Shown here: positions 21,585 to 32,919 of the stretch, piece after piece | Layout: every line of letters begins with the position of its first letter | Position numbering within the stretch: position 1 is the first letter of the stretch | Assembly: GCF_030272615.1 (NCBI RefSeq) | Contig: NC_081414.1 | Coordinates: 662,480,438 to 662,544,437, forward strand | Reading direction: 5' to 3' | Length of the DNA stretch: 64,000 nt | From: Cryptomeria japonica | Lineage: Eukaryota > Streptophyta > Pinopsida > Cupressales > Cupressaceae | Translations under genes and position numbers: made by a program | Notes under the pieces: model-generated | What the model saw: only the letters and a program-made list of their open reading frames with translations | Databases searched by the model: none | Told to the model about the DNA's origin: nothing

Positions 21585-23253
21585 AACCTATCGAGCCTAT
21601 ATTAGCCAAATATGTTAGAAGACATCATGCATCAAGTCAGATTCTAGGAGATAAAGATGATCCATTGATGACAAGAAACAAACTGAGACAGAACACATGT
21701 CTGATTTCTGAATTTGAACTGAGAATCGTGAAAGAGGCATTTAACAATGAAGATTGGGTAAATGCTATGACAGAAGAAATTGATCAAATCAAGAAGAATG
21801 ACACATGGACACTAATCCCAAGACCAAAGGACAAAAATGTAATCGGTACTAAGTGGATTTTCAGAAACAAGCTAAATGAAAAAGGTGAGGTCATTCGCAA
21901 CAAAGCAAGACTAGTTTGCAAAGGTTATGCTCAAGAAGAAGGAATATATTATGTTGAGACTTTTGCACCTATGGCTAGACTTGAGGGAGTAAGAACATTG
22001 TTGGCATATGCTGCTTTCAAAAATTTCAAGGTATATCAAATGGATGTTAAATCTGCATTTTTGAATGGTATACTAGAAGAAGAAGTTTTCATTGAACAAC
22101 CTGAAGGATTTGTTGAAGACAGGAGTAAAGATCAGGTATGCAAACCGAACAAAGCCTTGTATGGTCTGAAACAAGCACCTAGAGCATGGTATGAAAGATT
22201 GCATTCTTATTTAATCAAGATTAGTTTTATAAGGACAAGTGAAAACATCAATATGTACATGAAGAAAGATGAGGACAATGGAATATTGATCTCAGCCATA
22301 TTTGTCGATGAAATTATATTTTGTGGTAATGACTCCTTATGCAAGAACTTTGGAAATGAAATGTGCAAAGAATTTGAGATGTCACTAATCGGTGAGATAA
22401 AGTATTTTATAGGTTTACAGATATTGGAAATGAAAGATGAGATTTTCATTACTCAATCCAAGTACATAAAGGAAATCTTGAAGAAATTTGGAATGGAGGA
22501 TTCTAAACCAGTAAGTACTCCTATGACTACTAACTGTAAATTATCAAAGAATGATGAATCTGCATATGTTGATGAGACACTTTACCGATCTATGGTTGGA
22601 AAATTACAATATGTTGTGCATAGTAGATCGGATTAGCACATGCAGTAGGTATTGTAGCAAGATTCTCTGCAGATCCCAAGGAAACCCATATGACAGCAAT
22701 CAAAATAATTTTCAGGTACCTGAGAGGCACTGAAGATTATGGCTTAGTATATGAAAAGAGGAATAATTTTGATTTAAAAGTTTATACTGATGTTGATTGG
22801 GCAGGCAACATAGATGACAGGAAAAACACAAGTGGTGGAGCTTTCTTTTTGGGAGAAAGACTAGTAAGTTGGCTTAGCAAGAAACAAGGATGTATTTCTC
22901 AGTCTACAACGGAAGCTGAATGTGTTGCTGCAACATTGAATTGTACCAATATAGCATGGATCAAACAACTGTTGGAAGGTATAAATGAGAAAGTTACCGA
23001 GCCAGTAACTATATTCTGTGATAATACTAGTGCCATTAACATTTCAAAGAATCCAGTAATGCACTCTAAGACAAAGCATATATCTATAAAGTATCACTAT
23101 CTCAGAGAAGAAGTTCGAGAGAAGAAAGTTGTGCTGGAATATATCAGTTCAAAGGAGCAATTAGCAGACATCTTCACAAAGCCACTGCCAAGGGACACTT
23201 TTGAGTATCTCAGAAGCAAGTTAGGGGTCCTACCCCTATCTTCTACTCACTGA
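21585..23253 (+). pseudogene. Copia reverse transcriptase and RNase H
   Basis: From about 21665: [22 protein letters not shown]-type start, [43 protein letters not shown] (first catalytic Asp present) and [13 protein letters not shown]. The catalytic YVDD box is FVDEIIF here, so its second Asp is Glu. A one-base deletion near 22636 shifts the frame in HSRSD (A)IAHAVG. The frame resumes at 22690 with the RNase H part: VYTDVDWAGNIDDRKNTSGG, SWLSKKQGCISQSTTEAECVA and the closing KEQLADIFTKPLPRDTFEYLR, ending at 23253. Confidence 0.92.
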
Positions 23254-23748
23254 CTGAGTTCAGTGAAAGCATCAATTCGATGAATCTACAGAATATTATG
23301 TGTGGATTGATGCTGATTTACCCACTTTAGAAGGTTTTCTAAAGGTGTGTAGGAAAAAGTATATAGAGACAAGTTGATCTGACTGAGACTGAGATGTTAC
23401 ACAACAAGGCAAATCACTTCACAAAGGAAGAAATCATGATTTAGTTCTTTTACTTTTTGGCATTGTTGTCAAAGGGGGAGAGGACTAAATGGTTGACTGC
23501 ATGGTAAAGCCCTGAATGATGGAAATAACAGAAGACTAATGACAGGGGGAGTAGATTGCAAAAATGGAGAAGACTAAATGCAAGTCAACAGCTCAGAAGC
23601 CTAATGAAAAATGGAGAAGACTTCAGAAAACAACAGATCAAGGATAACAGGAGAAGTCTAACGACAATTTGGATCTGAATCAATTTGAATATCTTGTTGG
23701 TATTACCATTTAATTGTTGGTTTTGCCATCAATGCCAAATGGGGAGAT
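23254..23748 (+). other. Copia 3' untranslated region with two polypurine tracts
   Basis: No ORF. AAAGGGGGAGAG near 23468-23479, after TTGTTGTC, is an internal purine tract, and AAATGGGGAGA near 23737-23747, after CATCAATGCC, stands directly before the 3' LTR. The second is the primer for plus-strand DNA. The copia-like element at 52-57 kb has the same pair. Confidence 0.75.
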
Positions 23749-25267
23749 TGTTGGCATTACAGTAAGAAAGATTGTTGATATTCAATAAGGATATTGAGAA
23801 GGTTGTTGAAGATTATTGATATAACTGAAGAAGGATGATAACTATCTTTATAACATTATTTTGTCATTGATGTCAAGACATTGATTATCTGATTTAGTAT
23901 GATGTTGCCATATCTTGAGAAGATTGATTAGAAGAGAATTAAGATGTCGGTAAAAGACACAGAAAGAATGTGATGAATAAAGGGAGGAATAAGTTATTCA
24001 ATGGGCAACTATTACCGAGTTAGATAATGATGAGATCATGATGTTTAGATTGTTTTGATATCCTACATATGTTGTTGATTGTAAGGTTAATGCTATACTA
24101 TGCAATCGAGCAAAGAACCTAGTCGGTAAACCCTAAGGAACCTAGTCGGTAAACCCTGAGGTTATCAATATTGGTTAATGAAGGCGAAATGTCTACCAAG
24201 TAAAGTTTAGTATTTACCGAGTTGCAACTGAGTTATGACAGTGCGCATTGGATGGATAAAAGCATTATTTAATGAAGGACAATGATTAGCTGGAAATGTG
24301 TAAATGATTGGTATGATGTGCATGAAGTTTGTTAAGGATCTATGGCAAAGGAAAATCAGCAAGAAGATCTACAACACAGATTGAACCACAATAACCTTGT
24401 GAAAGTTCCAAGAAGGGAATGCAAGTCCTGAGGTAAGGTAAAACATTTTCAGATCAGATTGATACATTGGACCTGGTCAAGTTTGAAGGTCTGATGGCTA
24501 AGATTGATCATGGGAAATGTGATCAAGGAGATTCAGCGGTTAGCAATTGTTTATAAATAAGGAATTGTTAATAAACAATGTATGCGGGCAAGTGTATGCA
24601 CAGGGATGCTACATAGTGATTACCGAGCACAAAAGCTTGAAGACCTGTTTGAATAACAGAGTAGAGAGCCTAGCAGAGGGACAAGATAAGTCCTATGACT
24701 AGATTGTTTTGAGCAAATAAGAATCTTCTTTAGCATTTTATATGTGAAGTTGTAGATAGATTTTTATTACTGTTATTTTGTAAGTGACGGAAAATCTCTT
24801 AACCGAGTGGACTTAACAGTCTTATATGTAAACCCTCTAGCAAGGTAACATTCTAAATGAGTGTTTGAGATCCTTTGACAAGGTCACTTCTAACAAAGTG
24901 AAGATCCTAACAGATCTGAGGGAAATCCCTTAACCGGGTCACATCTAGCAATGTGTTTGTAATCTTTAACAGGATTTTCTTTTAACCCAGCATACTCTAG
25001 AAGAGTATATTTCTTAGTGGGTCCGAAATCTCACGGTGGTTTTTCCCTATTTGGGGTTTCACGTTAAATCTGGTGTTATGAGTGTTATTATGATTATGTG
25101 TTCATAAGTTTGCATGTTTAGCAATTTTTTGGTTAAGTTGTTGAAGTATAAGTTACCGAGGTTGAATCTGTTGATTTTATGGAAGTTTAAGTTTGTATGA
25201 TTCACCCCCCCCTCTCATCTTGTTAGCTATTGGCATCTGTACTTTACATTAAGTATCAGAATTGACA
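23749..25267 (+). repeat. Copia 3' LTR
   Basis: Begins TGTTGGCATTACAG and ends GAATTGACA. It matches the 5' LTR end to end apart from scattered substitutions and a short insertion after the TATA box (24552-24559). Confidence 0.9.
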
Positions 25268-26803
25268 CACCTCTGTACTGGCCACGGAAGACCTGTGCGT
25301 GGGTCATTTGTCTTTATCATTAATTATGGATCCCAGTAAGCCATGTTTTGATAAAGAATCAAATGGCACAATAAAGAATAATGTTTAAAATCCAGCTTCT
25401 CAACTTTATTTCATGCTCCCATTAAACCCTTATGAAGCTTGTCATGAATAATAGTTGCAAAATCATATAGCTCGTTTATTGAGGGGCGTTGGATATTGAT
25501 GGCAATCATCATGAAATCTATGGGCATTAGAGTAAGCCCACAATCCACACCAAGGACCTGTCCTGATGCATAGTAGGTCTTAACAAAATAGGGGTTCAAA
25601 ACATTCTAATCTGAAAGGCTCCTTTTTAGATGGCAGGACATAATTCTGTGGATTTTTTAAAAGTTTCCTCATGAAATGAGGGACAAGGTCCTTTTTATAC
25701 CTCTTTTTCTTATATTGATAATCCCTTTGCAAATTGCCTCTGTTGATGCCCTTGACAACAGACCCATCCAGACCAAAACATTCGATAATGGCCCTATGTG
25801 ATATGTTCGATAGGACATAGCTCTCTGCAGTTCTTACAGTCCGGCTTGGGGAATCATAAGCATTGGCCAACTCTCTTATCAACATAGACTTGACAAAATT
25901 TTTTGGCACTACTAACTTTCCCAAATTCAGTATCCAAAGATTGGACACTAGGACAGGCTTGTCTCTATTGGCATGAAAGGAATAAAATATATCCCACCCC
26001 CTTTCCTTTGTGAATGCATCTCTACACCCTACCTCCTTATCATTGAAGGCAATTCTAATGCTATCATTCATGGAGGACCCCTCAAAAAATTCTAACAGGT
26101 CCTGATGAAGGCTTTTTGTTTGTTTGGTTGGCCTCTTTGCAGCTTCTTCTAATTTATGTTCAACTTCATGTCGCAATTCTTCTGCAATCATTGCAGGTGC
26201 AAGAGGGGTAGTAGGCACTATTGTTGGTTGCTCTACCTAGGATGATGATTCTCCTTTAGATGTTTGTCTAGGCCGCCTTGCAACTTTGGGAGTTGGATTT
26301 TTTGCAGGAGCAGTTTCTTTAGTTTGCTCTTGAGGGTTTTCTTTCTGTGGAGTTTTCTCTTGAGGAATTGGGGCTTCCTCGATAGGAAGATTGGTCGCAA
26401 TAGGGGCATTTTTTGCAAGAGGAGGGGTTTCAATGGTGGGTGCTTCAATGAAGGCTTTTTGGGCAACTCTACTCCTCTTCTGCATTGGTTTCCTAGCTTT
26501 AGGAGGGGGGACAGGTTCATCTGAATACTCACTATCTGAAATAATAGTGACAGTCTTTTGAATTGTCTTTCTTTTCTTCTTTGTGGTCTTTTCCTTTGGA
26601 GGGGAGCTTGCTTCGGCCTCCTCGAACATTTGCGAGACAGTTTGAGGGTTCAACTCTGCAGCGAGAGCACTCTCAATTGCTGGTGTGGGTAGAATTACAT
26701 CAATGGGGACAACGTGAGTAATTTCTGGCATTGCAGAACTAGCACCAGTCTTAGGGACACTTTCAGCAATGGGAATAGCAGAATCCTTAGTAGGGGAATC
26801 CAT
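25268..26803 (-). pseudogene. Unknown large ORF, N-terminal part
   Basis: Starts at ATG 26803 (MDSPTKDSAIPIAES). Residues 1-188 form a low-complexity P/A/E/K-rich region with a basic cluster (KKKRKTIQK, a possible nuclear signal). A frameshift at the stop near 26237 leads to an open stretch 26218-25580 with a folded-looking region (GWDIFYSFHANRDKPVLVSN, then SNISHRAIIECFGLDGSV). A frame change near 25600 leads to FVKTYYASGQVLGVDCG and the piece ending at 25411. Weak coding runs on to 25268, where the copia insertion begins. With 15099-17505 it makes one intronless ORF of about 1,300 codons. I recognise no family. It could be a retroelement accessory ORF or a captured gene. Confidence 0.6.
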
Positions 26804-27290
26804 TTTAACGATTAAAGCAAAGGAGACCTTGGAAAATTAGATGTAGACGCAGACCCTACAGACTTTAGGGCACAAACATAGAGCTTCGTGTATTCATAAC
26901 TATGACACCCTAACAATGCACAAGGATAGTGACATAATCAACTTATTGGTTTCACTTGGTTGAATTGTTGGAGGGCACACTGGTTCGTTGAAGCTTGCTC
27001 TTCTTCTCACTTTGGAATGCTCTGAATTCTCTTTCGGATGCAAGGTATGGGAGAAAACCGATGAATTTCTCTTTTATGGCGTTGCCATTAATTCATTTGT
27101 GTCGAACAAAGTTAGTCATTGGCGCCATGAATTTCATTTGTTGATTAGGAGATGAACGGTCAAGATTGTCCTTTGACAACTCTCGAATGATGACACGACA
27201 TTCATAAGACTCTCTCGACCACCTTAGACTTTGTAAAAAATTATATCATTTGAGCTACTTTCACCATCCTGTGATTCTTACCATATCTGT
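26804..27290. other. Upstream flank of the unknown ORF
   Basis: No gene. On the minus strand it is the presumed 5' untranslated and promoter region of the unknown ORF. I see no convincing TATA box, LTR end or primer-binding site, so I cannot tell whether the ORF belongs to a retroelement. Confidence 0.4.
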
Positions 27291-28276
27291 GGGATAAGCC
27301 TTCCTTAGATCCCTCTTGTATTCTTATCCCACACCATCTTTTACTATCTTATCTATCCCCACAGGATAAGGTTTCTATGTATTTACTTTGCCTTTTTTAT
27401 CCTGCGGCATCCAGGAGCATCTCTTTCACCTTCACGGGATAAGGCTTTGCTATCTTTCCTTTGTTGGCACTTGTCCCTTATTATCCCACAACACATCAGT
27501 CATCTTTGTTTTTCCTCGTGGGATAAAGCTTTGAGCATGTCCTCTAAGAATCTCCTTATCCCGCATTGCTTGTAGTTCCTTGTTTGTCTGCTACTTGAAA
27601 ACGCTTTTCCTTGTGTGTTCACGCCACGCAAGATAAGTCTTTTAAGCTTATTTTCTCTTATCTCGTGACCCATCTCTTATCCCTATGTGAACGCACAGAA
27701 TAAGAGATCCTCTTGATTTTGGCATGTAACTCTTATCCCGCGACTCCATTTGAATAGGCAAAATTCCTTCCGGGATAAGCCTTTTAAGAATCCTTTGATA
27801 ATTCCTCATCCCTTCGGACCACTTTGAGGACTTGGAGACCTTGCGAGATGACATTTCCTTTGTGTCTTTAAGTTATTTCTTATCTCGCAGACCCATCTTG
27901 ATGTCCCTAAGACGTCGTGGGATAAGTCTTTCTTCAATGCTCCTTATCTTCCCTTATCCCACGTGGTCACTGTGCATACTAAAAATTGTTGTCGCCCTTG
28001 TGAATGCTCTTTATCCCGCGTAATCCTTTTGTTGTTATGAAGTGACTGCGAGATGAGGATACCTTTGTATCTGCTTTAGACTTCTTATCCTGTGGTGCTC
28101 TACCATTTCTTGAAATGTACTGCAAGATAAGATCTCTCCTTGAGTAATGCTACCCCCTTATCCTACGGGGCTGAGACATTTCGCTAAAATGCTCACGGGG
28201 TAACTTTCTTCATATTTCCTTTGACATGCTTATCTCGCACAACAACGACACTAAGGCAGACACTTAAGTGGATATT
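27291..28276. repeat. Alternating-orientation phased word ladder (CTTATCCC and GGGATAAG)
   Basis: Direct GATAAG-type words start at 27293, 27365, 27438, 27522, 27597 (decayed), 27632, 27699, 27774, 27847, 27921, 28052, 28126, 28199 and 28271 (decayed). Inverted CTTATC-type words start at 27323, 27396, 27480, 27555, 27657, 27732, 27805, 27879, 27953, 28010, 28084, 28157 and 28229. Inverted to next direct word is exactly 42 bp in twelve cases (27953 is the exception), giving a 48-bp unit with inverted ends of about 10 bp (CTTATCCCGC and GCGGGATAAG). Direct to inverted is mostly 30-33 bp. The overall period is about 73-74 bp. The interior sequences are not conserved. Confidence 0.9.
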
Positions 28277-30322
28277 TTGAGCACGTGGAAATTAGCCATG
28301 GGTGAAGTGATCGTGCATGGGGACCTTCTTAGGAGATTTTAAAACCTTTTGTCACGAGGATAACACAACACCTAGGGATATAATAAAAATTAAAACAACT
28401 CCTATGATCGGTGATTCCTAACGCACGGGGCCGGTGAATGAACGATAGAAAGGCCTCCCAACCATGACTTAAAACCAAGTCACCAGTGAACACATGTCAA
28501 TTGTAAAATATAACATGGCCCGAGAGAATAAAGGGAAAACACAACATGACAAAAACTCTTTAAAAACATAAACCCTAGGGACTGAGAATAATCGACAAGG
28601 CACAATAAAAAGCCAATTTTTATCACTTCTAACAAAACTTACGTGGGTTTGATAATTATAGTGGCACTGAAGCAAGATTTTAGATTTTCACTAGCCATGT
28701 CTTCAACTAAGCAATCAGAATGATTTAGAGAAATTGATTAAGTGTATGAAATATAGTAATCAAAAGATGTCGATACCAAGATACGATAAGTGGTTCTTTT
28801 CTGATTGAGTGTGCATCCCAACCAAAAGAAAATGTTAAAGAGGAACAACCTCGGATTTTGAAGTGTTTCATGAATAGATATCTAGGAAATGGACTGAACA
28901 TGAGATTGATCATGGGCTAGCGTGTGACAAAATGACACAAACACCTATCTCACAGATGAAAGATTTATGCAAAGGATTGAATGGGAGGGATGGAAAATAG
29001 GTGTTGGATGATAGATCTAGTATGTTTGAAGATTTGTGCAAGGATGGATGGAAATGTCTTCGAGATGAATGTTGGTAGACAACTTGAGAGGTGGTGGAGT
29101 GATGAAGGAAACATGGATTTTTGGGACATAAGGACCCAAAATGGATAAAGGAAACGATGGAAGAATAGGTTTGGAAAGTGGGAGATGTTTAGATAAATGG
29201 TCGAAGGAAGCTTTTGGAACAACAAGTCTAGATGTTAATTTTGATTGTTCTTTGGGTTGTAATGCTTTTATGGGCATCCACATTGATTTTGATTTTTCTT
29301 CTTTCTTAAAGGGTTTTTGTAGCCTTTTCGATATTTCTTTTTTCTTTTGGATCAATTTTTTCTTTGATTTGACATGCCTTTTAGATTGAACATGTTGATC
29401 TTTGATTGCATGTGGAAAATTTAGAGTTATGGATTTTATTCTTGACATCCAAATTTCTTCCAAAAGGAATGGGATTCATGGATGGATATGAATGATATGG
29501 AGGTATTTTGGATGGGTTGATGTAAGGTCCTGAGATGGATAGAAGGAAGGAAGGCTTTGATTTTGGAATGAAAGGACATAAAATGGATTTGGAGGATGAA
29601 GGGATATGTTGATCTTGACTTGGAATGGGATCATTTGTGATTTTTTCTTGATTTTGAACTATATAATTGGAGGAGATGGAAAGGATATCATGATCTTTCT
29701 TAAGAGGTGGATGTTGAATGGGACTTGAAATGATACTCTGCTCTTGAGATGAAAGGGGATCATCATGGATGGAATACTAAAAGCTTAGGGATCATCATAA
29801 GATTCTTGATAGGTGGGATCTTGATTGAAAATGGGATTAGATTGAAGAGTCATGATATCTTGATCTTGATTTATGTTAGGACTCATTTCCTTTGACTAAG
29901 CTTCTTCTTTTTCAAGGGACGAGGGATGGTCATACGAGTGATCAAAGTTTCGGTTTGGATAGGTTGATTTGATAACAAATACCTTGTTTGGATACTCAAG
30001 CCCACTAAGTCGAATAGAGGGTTCGATATTCCCTTATTGATATGACTAAGTACGTCAAATAATATAATAAAGTTTCCTGGTGGATGATGATATATCCTGA
30101 TATTGTAAACTAGATTGATTTGACTAACTTGGATACCCAGATTAAGTATCTGATGTTGATATTGGGTTGAATTGTGAAACTTGTGATCACTAGTTGTGTA
30201 CTCCTCTGATTTGTTGAAAGAGATCTTGATTTGAGATAGTTGAAATTGGAAGACCTCTTAAATGGGTATCTGAATCAGTTGTTGGATTTTGAAAATTTAT
30301 TCCAGACAAGGCTATGTCTCAA
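28277..30322. other. Degenerate element-derived DNA, one unrecognised minus-strand open stretch
   Basis: No supported gene. 29463-29017 on the minus strand is open for 148 codons, strongly basic at the start (KRHVKSKKKLIQKKKEISK) and then P/L/S-rich, without a recognisable family. The surrounding 29470-30300 is built of GGATG and GATTTTGA words like 11240-11800. The 21-bp word fragment at its right end suggests the leader of another gypsy copy on the minus strand. Confidence 0.4.
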
Positions 30323-30430
30323 ATGCGCCACTTAAATGCATTAAAATATCTGTTATATGCGCCACTTAATTAGTCATATGCACCTCTGTTTTGCATCTAC
30401 ATGCATTTGCACTATAGTCTATGCTAGGGT
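30323..30430. repeat. Fragment of the 21-bp ATGCGC word array
   Basis: ATGCGCC, ATGCGCC and ATATGCACC words begin at 30323, 30357 and 30378, with weaker ATGCATT and ATGCTAGG at 30401 and 30421. The 21-bp step holds from 30357 to 30378, and the last two steps are 23 and 20. It is a decayed copy of the arrays at 6338-6701 and 8230-8486, about 22 kb away. Confidence 0.6.
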
Positions 30431-32630
30431 GCCAAAGACATTAATCCATTTACACCACTTCTCACTGAAACCAAAACTGTGAAAAACTTATAAAAGAAAA
30501 GAACAATTAAATCTGTCATTTATTGCATGAATGAAATAATATCATTATTATGTTGGTTGATTTTCCTATCCTTTTTCAAACCAATAATCAACTCTAAAAA
30601 TATGGTTATCCATTTCCCCTATTATGCCTAATAAGGATGACTACTTAGCTTGATGTGATGCAAGAATTTTATGTTCATATTTAATTAGTTACACTTTAAT
30701 ATTACATGATCACATTTTAATTGGATGGTTTACAATATTATTTAGGAAAATTTGATTGGATGGACTATAAAATCATGAGATCATTATGGACTTCTCATTT
30801 CCATGTAGTGTCAATTCACTACATGAGTAAATTACTCCAACAAGTCAAAGTTGGGAGTCCTTTAAGAAACAAAACAAGAAAAGTAAGTTCTCCTAAAGTT
30901 TCTTGTATGTTTGGATATGTTTCAACAAGTCAAAGTTGGGAATCCTTTAAGAAACAAAACAAGAAAAGTAAGTTCTCCTAGAGTTTCTTGTATGTTTGGA
31001 TATGGTATTGCAATTTTGGTTACAACCTTAACCCATCATATCAATAAAATAATAAATTGATGCTTTATGGTCCTGCACTCGAGAGTTCTCACTATAATAC
31101 TAAACCAAAAACATAAGGAAACTTTAGAGATAAGTAGTTGAAGTTTGTTATAAGGGGTAAATTTCAAGGATGGTGAAGCAAATTCTAACAAACTACACCA
31201 TCAAACTAGTAATAGCCACAAGGGGTGGTCTCAACAATGTTTTAAATCTCAAAACAAACAAGGCTAGAGGCAAGCCAATTGAATCAAGAATCAAAAGAGA
31301 CATCACAATGACAACGAAAACCAATAAAAGCCTCATTTATGCATATATCTATTGCAAAGGATTGTCTCTAATGTAAACAATATGTCTTTGATTTCCTTGA
31401 TAACGAAATGTATAGAAATAATCATCTTGCCAATTATTAGACCATTTTATTTAGTTGTAACTAGTTAAATTGCAAGAGGGATTATATTGCATAATTTGTA
31501 ATTACAAAGAAAAAATCAATTATTGAATAGGTTGAATTTTTATTAAAAAGAAGCTATATTATTAGCAAAATGCTTAAAAAAGGATCAATTGGTAAAAACA
31601 AAAGCCTTATGTGGATAACTTGCTATAGCTAAAGACAAAAATATTGAAAAACTAGAATACAAATTAAAATCAAAATTGTCTCAATGAAGCATGAACAATA
31701 CAAGGTGAACGTATTGATATTATTTTTCAATATACTATTCTTCAATGTGTTATTCTTTAATTGTGATCATTAGTTTGATTTCTTCAACTATAATTATTCT
31801 TTCGTACAATCATTGAATTCAAGTGTATTTAACTACACTGTGGACAACAATCTAAGGGCGTGGTAGATAAATCACAACAATTGATAACAACACAAGGATT
31901 AGTGAAAAAATGTTCTAAAGAGGAAAATCAATTTAGAAGACATGAATACATTCAAATGCTTGCCAATCGCGATATTTTACATTTACACTATCTCGTACAA
32001 TATTCATGAAAATCACATGCCAAAATTTGAAAGAAATGACTCAAGTAGATGTGAGTGTTCTTATGTGTAACATTTACACTAAAGAGTGAATAGGATTTTC
32101 TGTTATTTCCTTGTCATAAATATTGAGGGTGGTATGCATCCACTCGAGATTGCTATATGCACTCCAAACTCTTCTAAGTGCATCCCACTCCAATAAATAC
32201 TATTCGATTTCCAACAACTAAGGGCAATTCCCCATGCAACCACTTATGTTCATTAATTTTTTGCTTCTTATTTTCAAGCAATCATCTTAAATAGTATTTT
32301 TAAATAAAATTGCTAATAATTGTTTTTGCAATAAAATTTGGAGAAAAAATAGGAGGTAAATGAAAAGGGAAAAATAATTTGTAGAACCACGTGTCATTTT
32401 TCCCAATAAGCACTTGCTGTAGTGGTTGCTCCACTAAAATAAGGAAAGATTCTAAATTATTTATATGGAAACAACTGCGTGAGGCATTATATTGAATTCC
32501 TTAGATTTAAACAAAAATTACACTTAAACAATTGCATGAGGCATGGGGTAAAACTTATATAACACAATTGAAACTTATTTACAATAACTACAAGCAATTA
32601 AGTTGCATGCAAAGACTATAAAGAAGTCGT
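30431..32630. other. Intergenic AT-rich DNA
   Basis: No gene supported. Contains an 85-bp tandem duplication (30838-30922 and 30923-31007, nearly identical). Short open stretches lack any recognisable content. Confidence 0.6.
30838..31007. repeat. 85-bp tandem duplication
   Basis: CAACAAGTCAAAGTTGGG starts at 30838 and again at 30923. The two 85-bp copies differ at only a few positions, so the duplication is recent. Confidence 0.85.
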
Positions 32631-32800
32631 CAAAATCGGATGTATTGTTTAGAATTTGTAGGTGAGCAAAATTAGCTTATTAAAAAATCATCAAAATTCA
32701 ATGTACTGTTTAGAATTTGTAAGTGAGCAAAAATAACTTATAAAAAAATCATCAAAATTCGATGTATCGTTCAGAATTGGTAAATGCGCAAAATTAACTT
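32631..32800. repeat. 61-bp unit in three tandem copies, upstream of the KH gene
   Basis: CAAAATTCGATGTA-type starts at 32631, 32692 and 32753, spaced 61 bp. Each is followed by TTAGAATTTGTAAGTGAGC-like sequence. It lies about 90 bp upstream of the probable TATA box. Confidence 0.75.
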
Positions 32801-32887
32801 GATATGCTTCCCATGTCAACTAATAAAAAGCATTTTTGTCTAGGTGAGAAAGTGGAGAAGGGACCCCATAAACTTTTGCTTTTAACC

Positions 32888-32894
32888 TATAAAT
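32888..32894 (+). promoter_or_regulatory. Possible TATA box of the KH gene
   Basis: TATAAAT about 310 bp before the first splice donor. It is the best TATA-like site in the upstream flank, and the sequence after it becomes less AT-rich (GGCCCC, then CCCGGTGACCTC), as expected for a 5' UTR. No transcript evidence is available here. Confidence 0.4.
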
Positions 32895-32919
32895 GTTAAA
32901 GTGGCCCCAACACAGGCAT

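Larger units (their letters stand above)
17506..25267 (+). mobile_element. Complete but inactivated Ty1/copia retrotransposon
   Basis: 5' LTR 17506-19014 (1,509 bp), primer-binding site at 19017, gag and pol 19080-23253, polypurine tract just before 23749, 3' LTR 23749-25267 (1,519 bp), and a CACCT duplication on both sides. The order gag, protease, integrase, reverse transcriptase, RNase H identifies Ty1/copia. The LTRs are very similar by eye along their whole length, with scattered substitutions and an extra TTAATAAA-type stretch near 24570 in the 3' copy, so the insertion is not very old. Stops, two frameshifts and changes at catalytic residues show that this copy is dead. It sits antisense inside a large unknown ORF. 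Confidence 0.95.
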
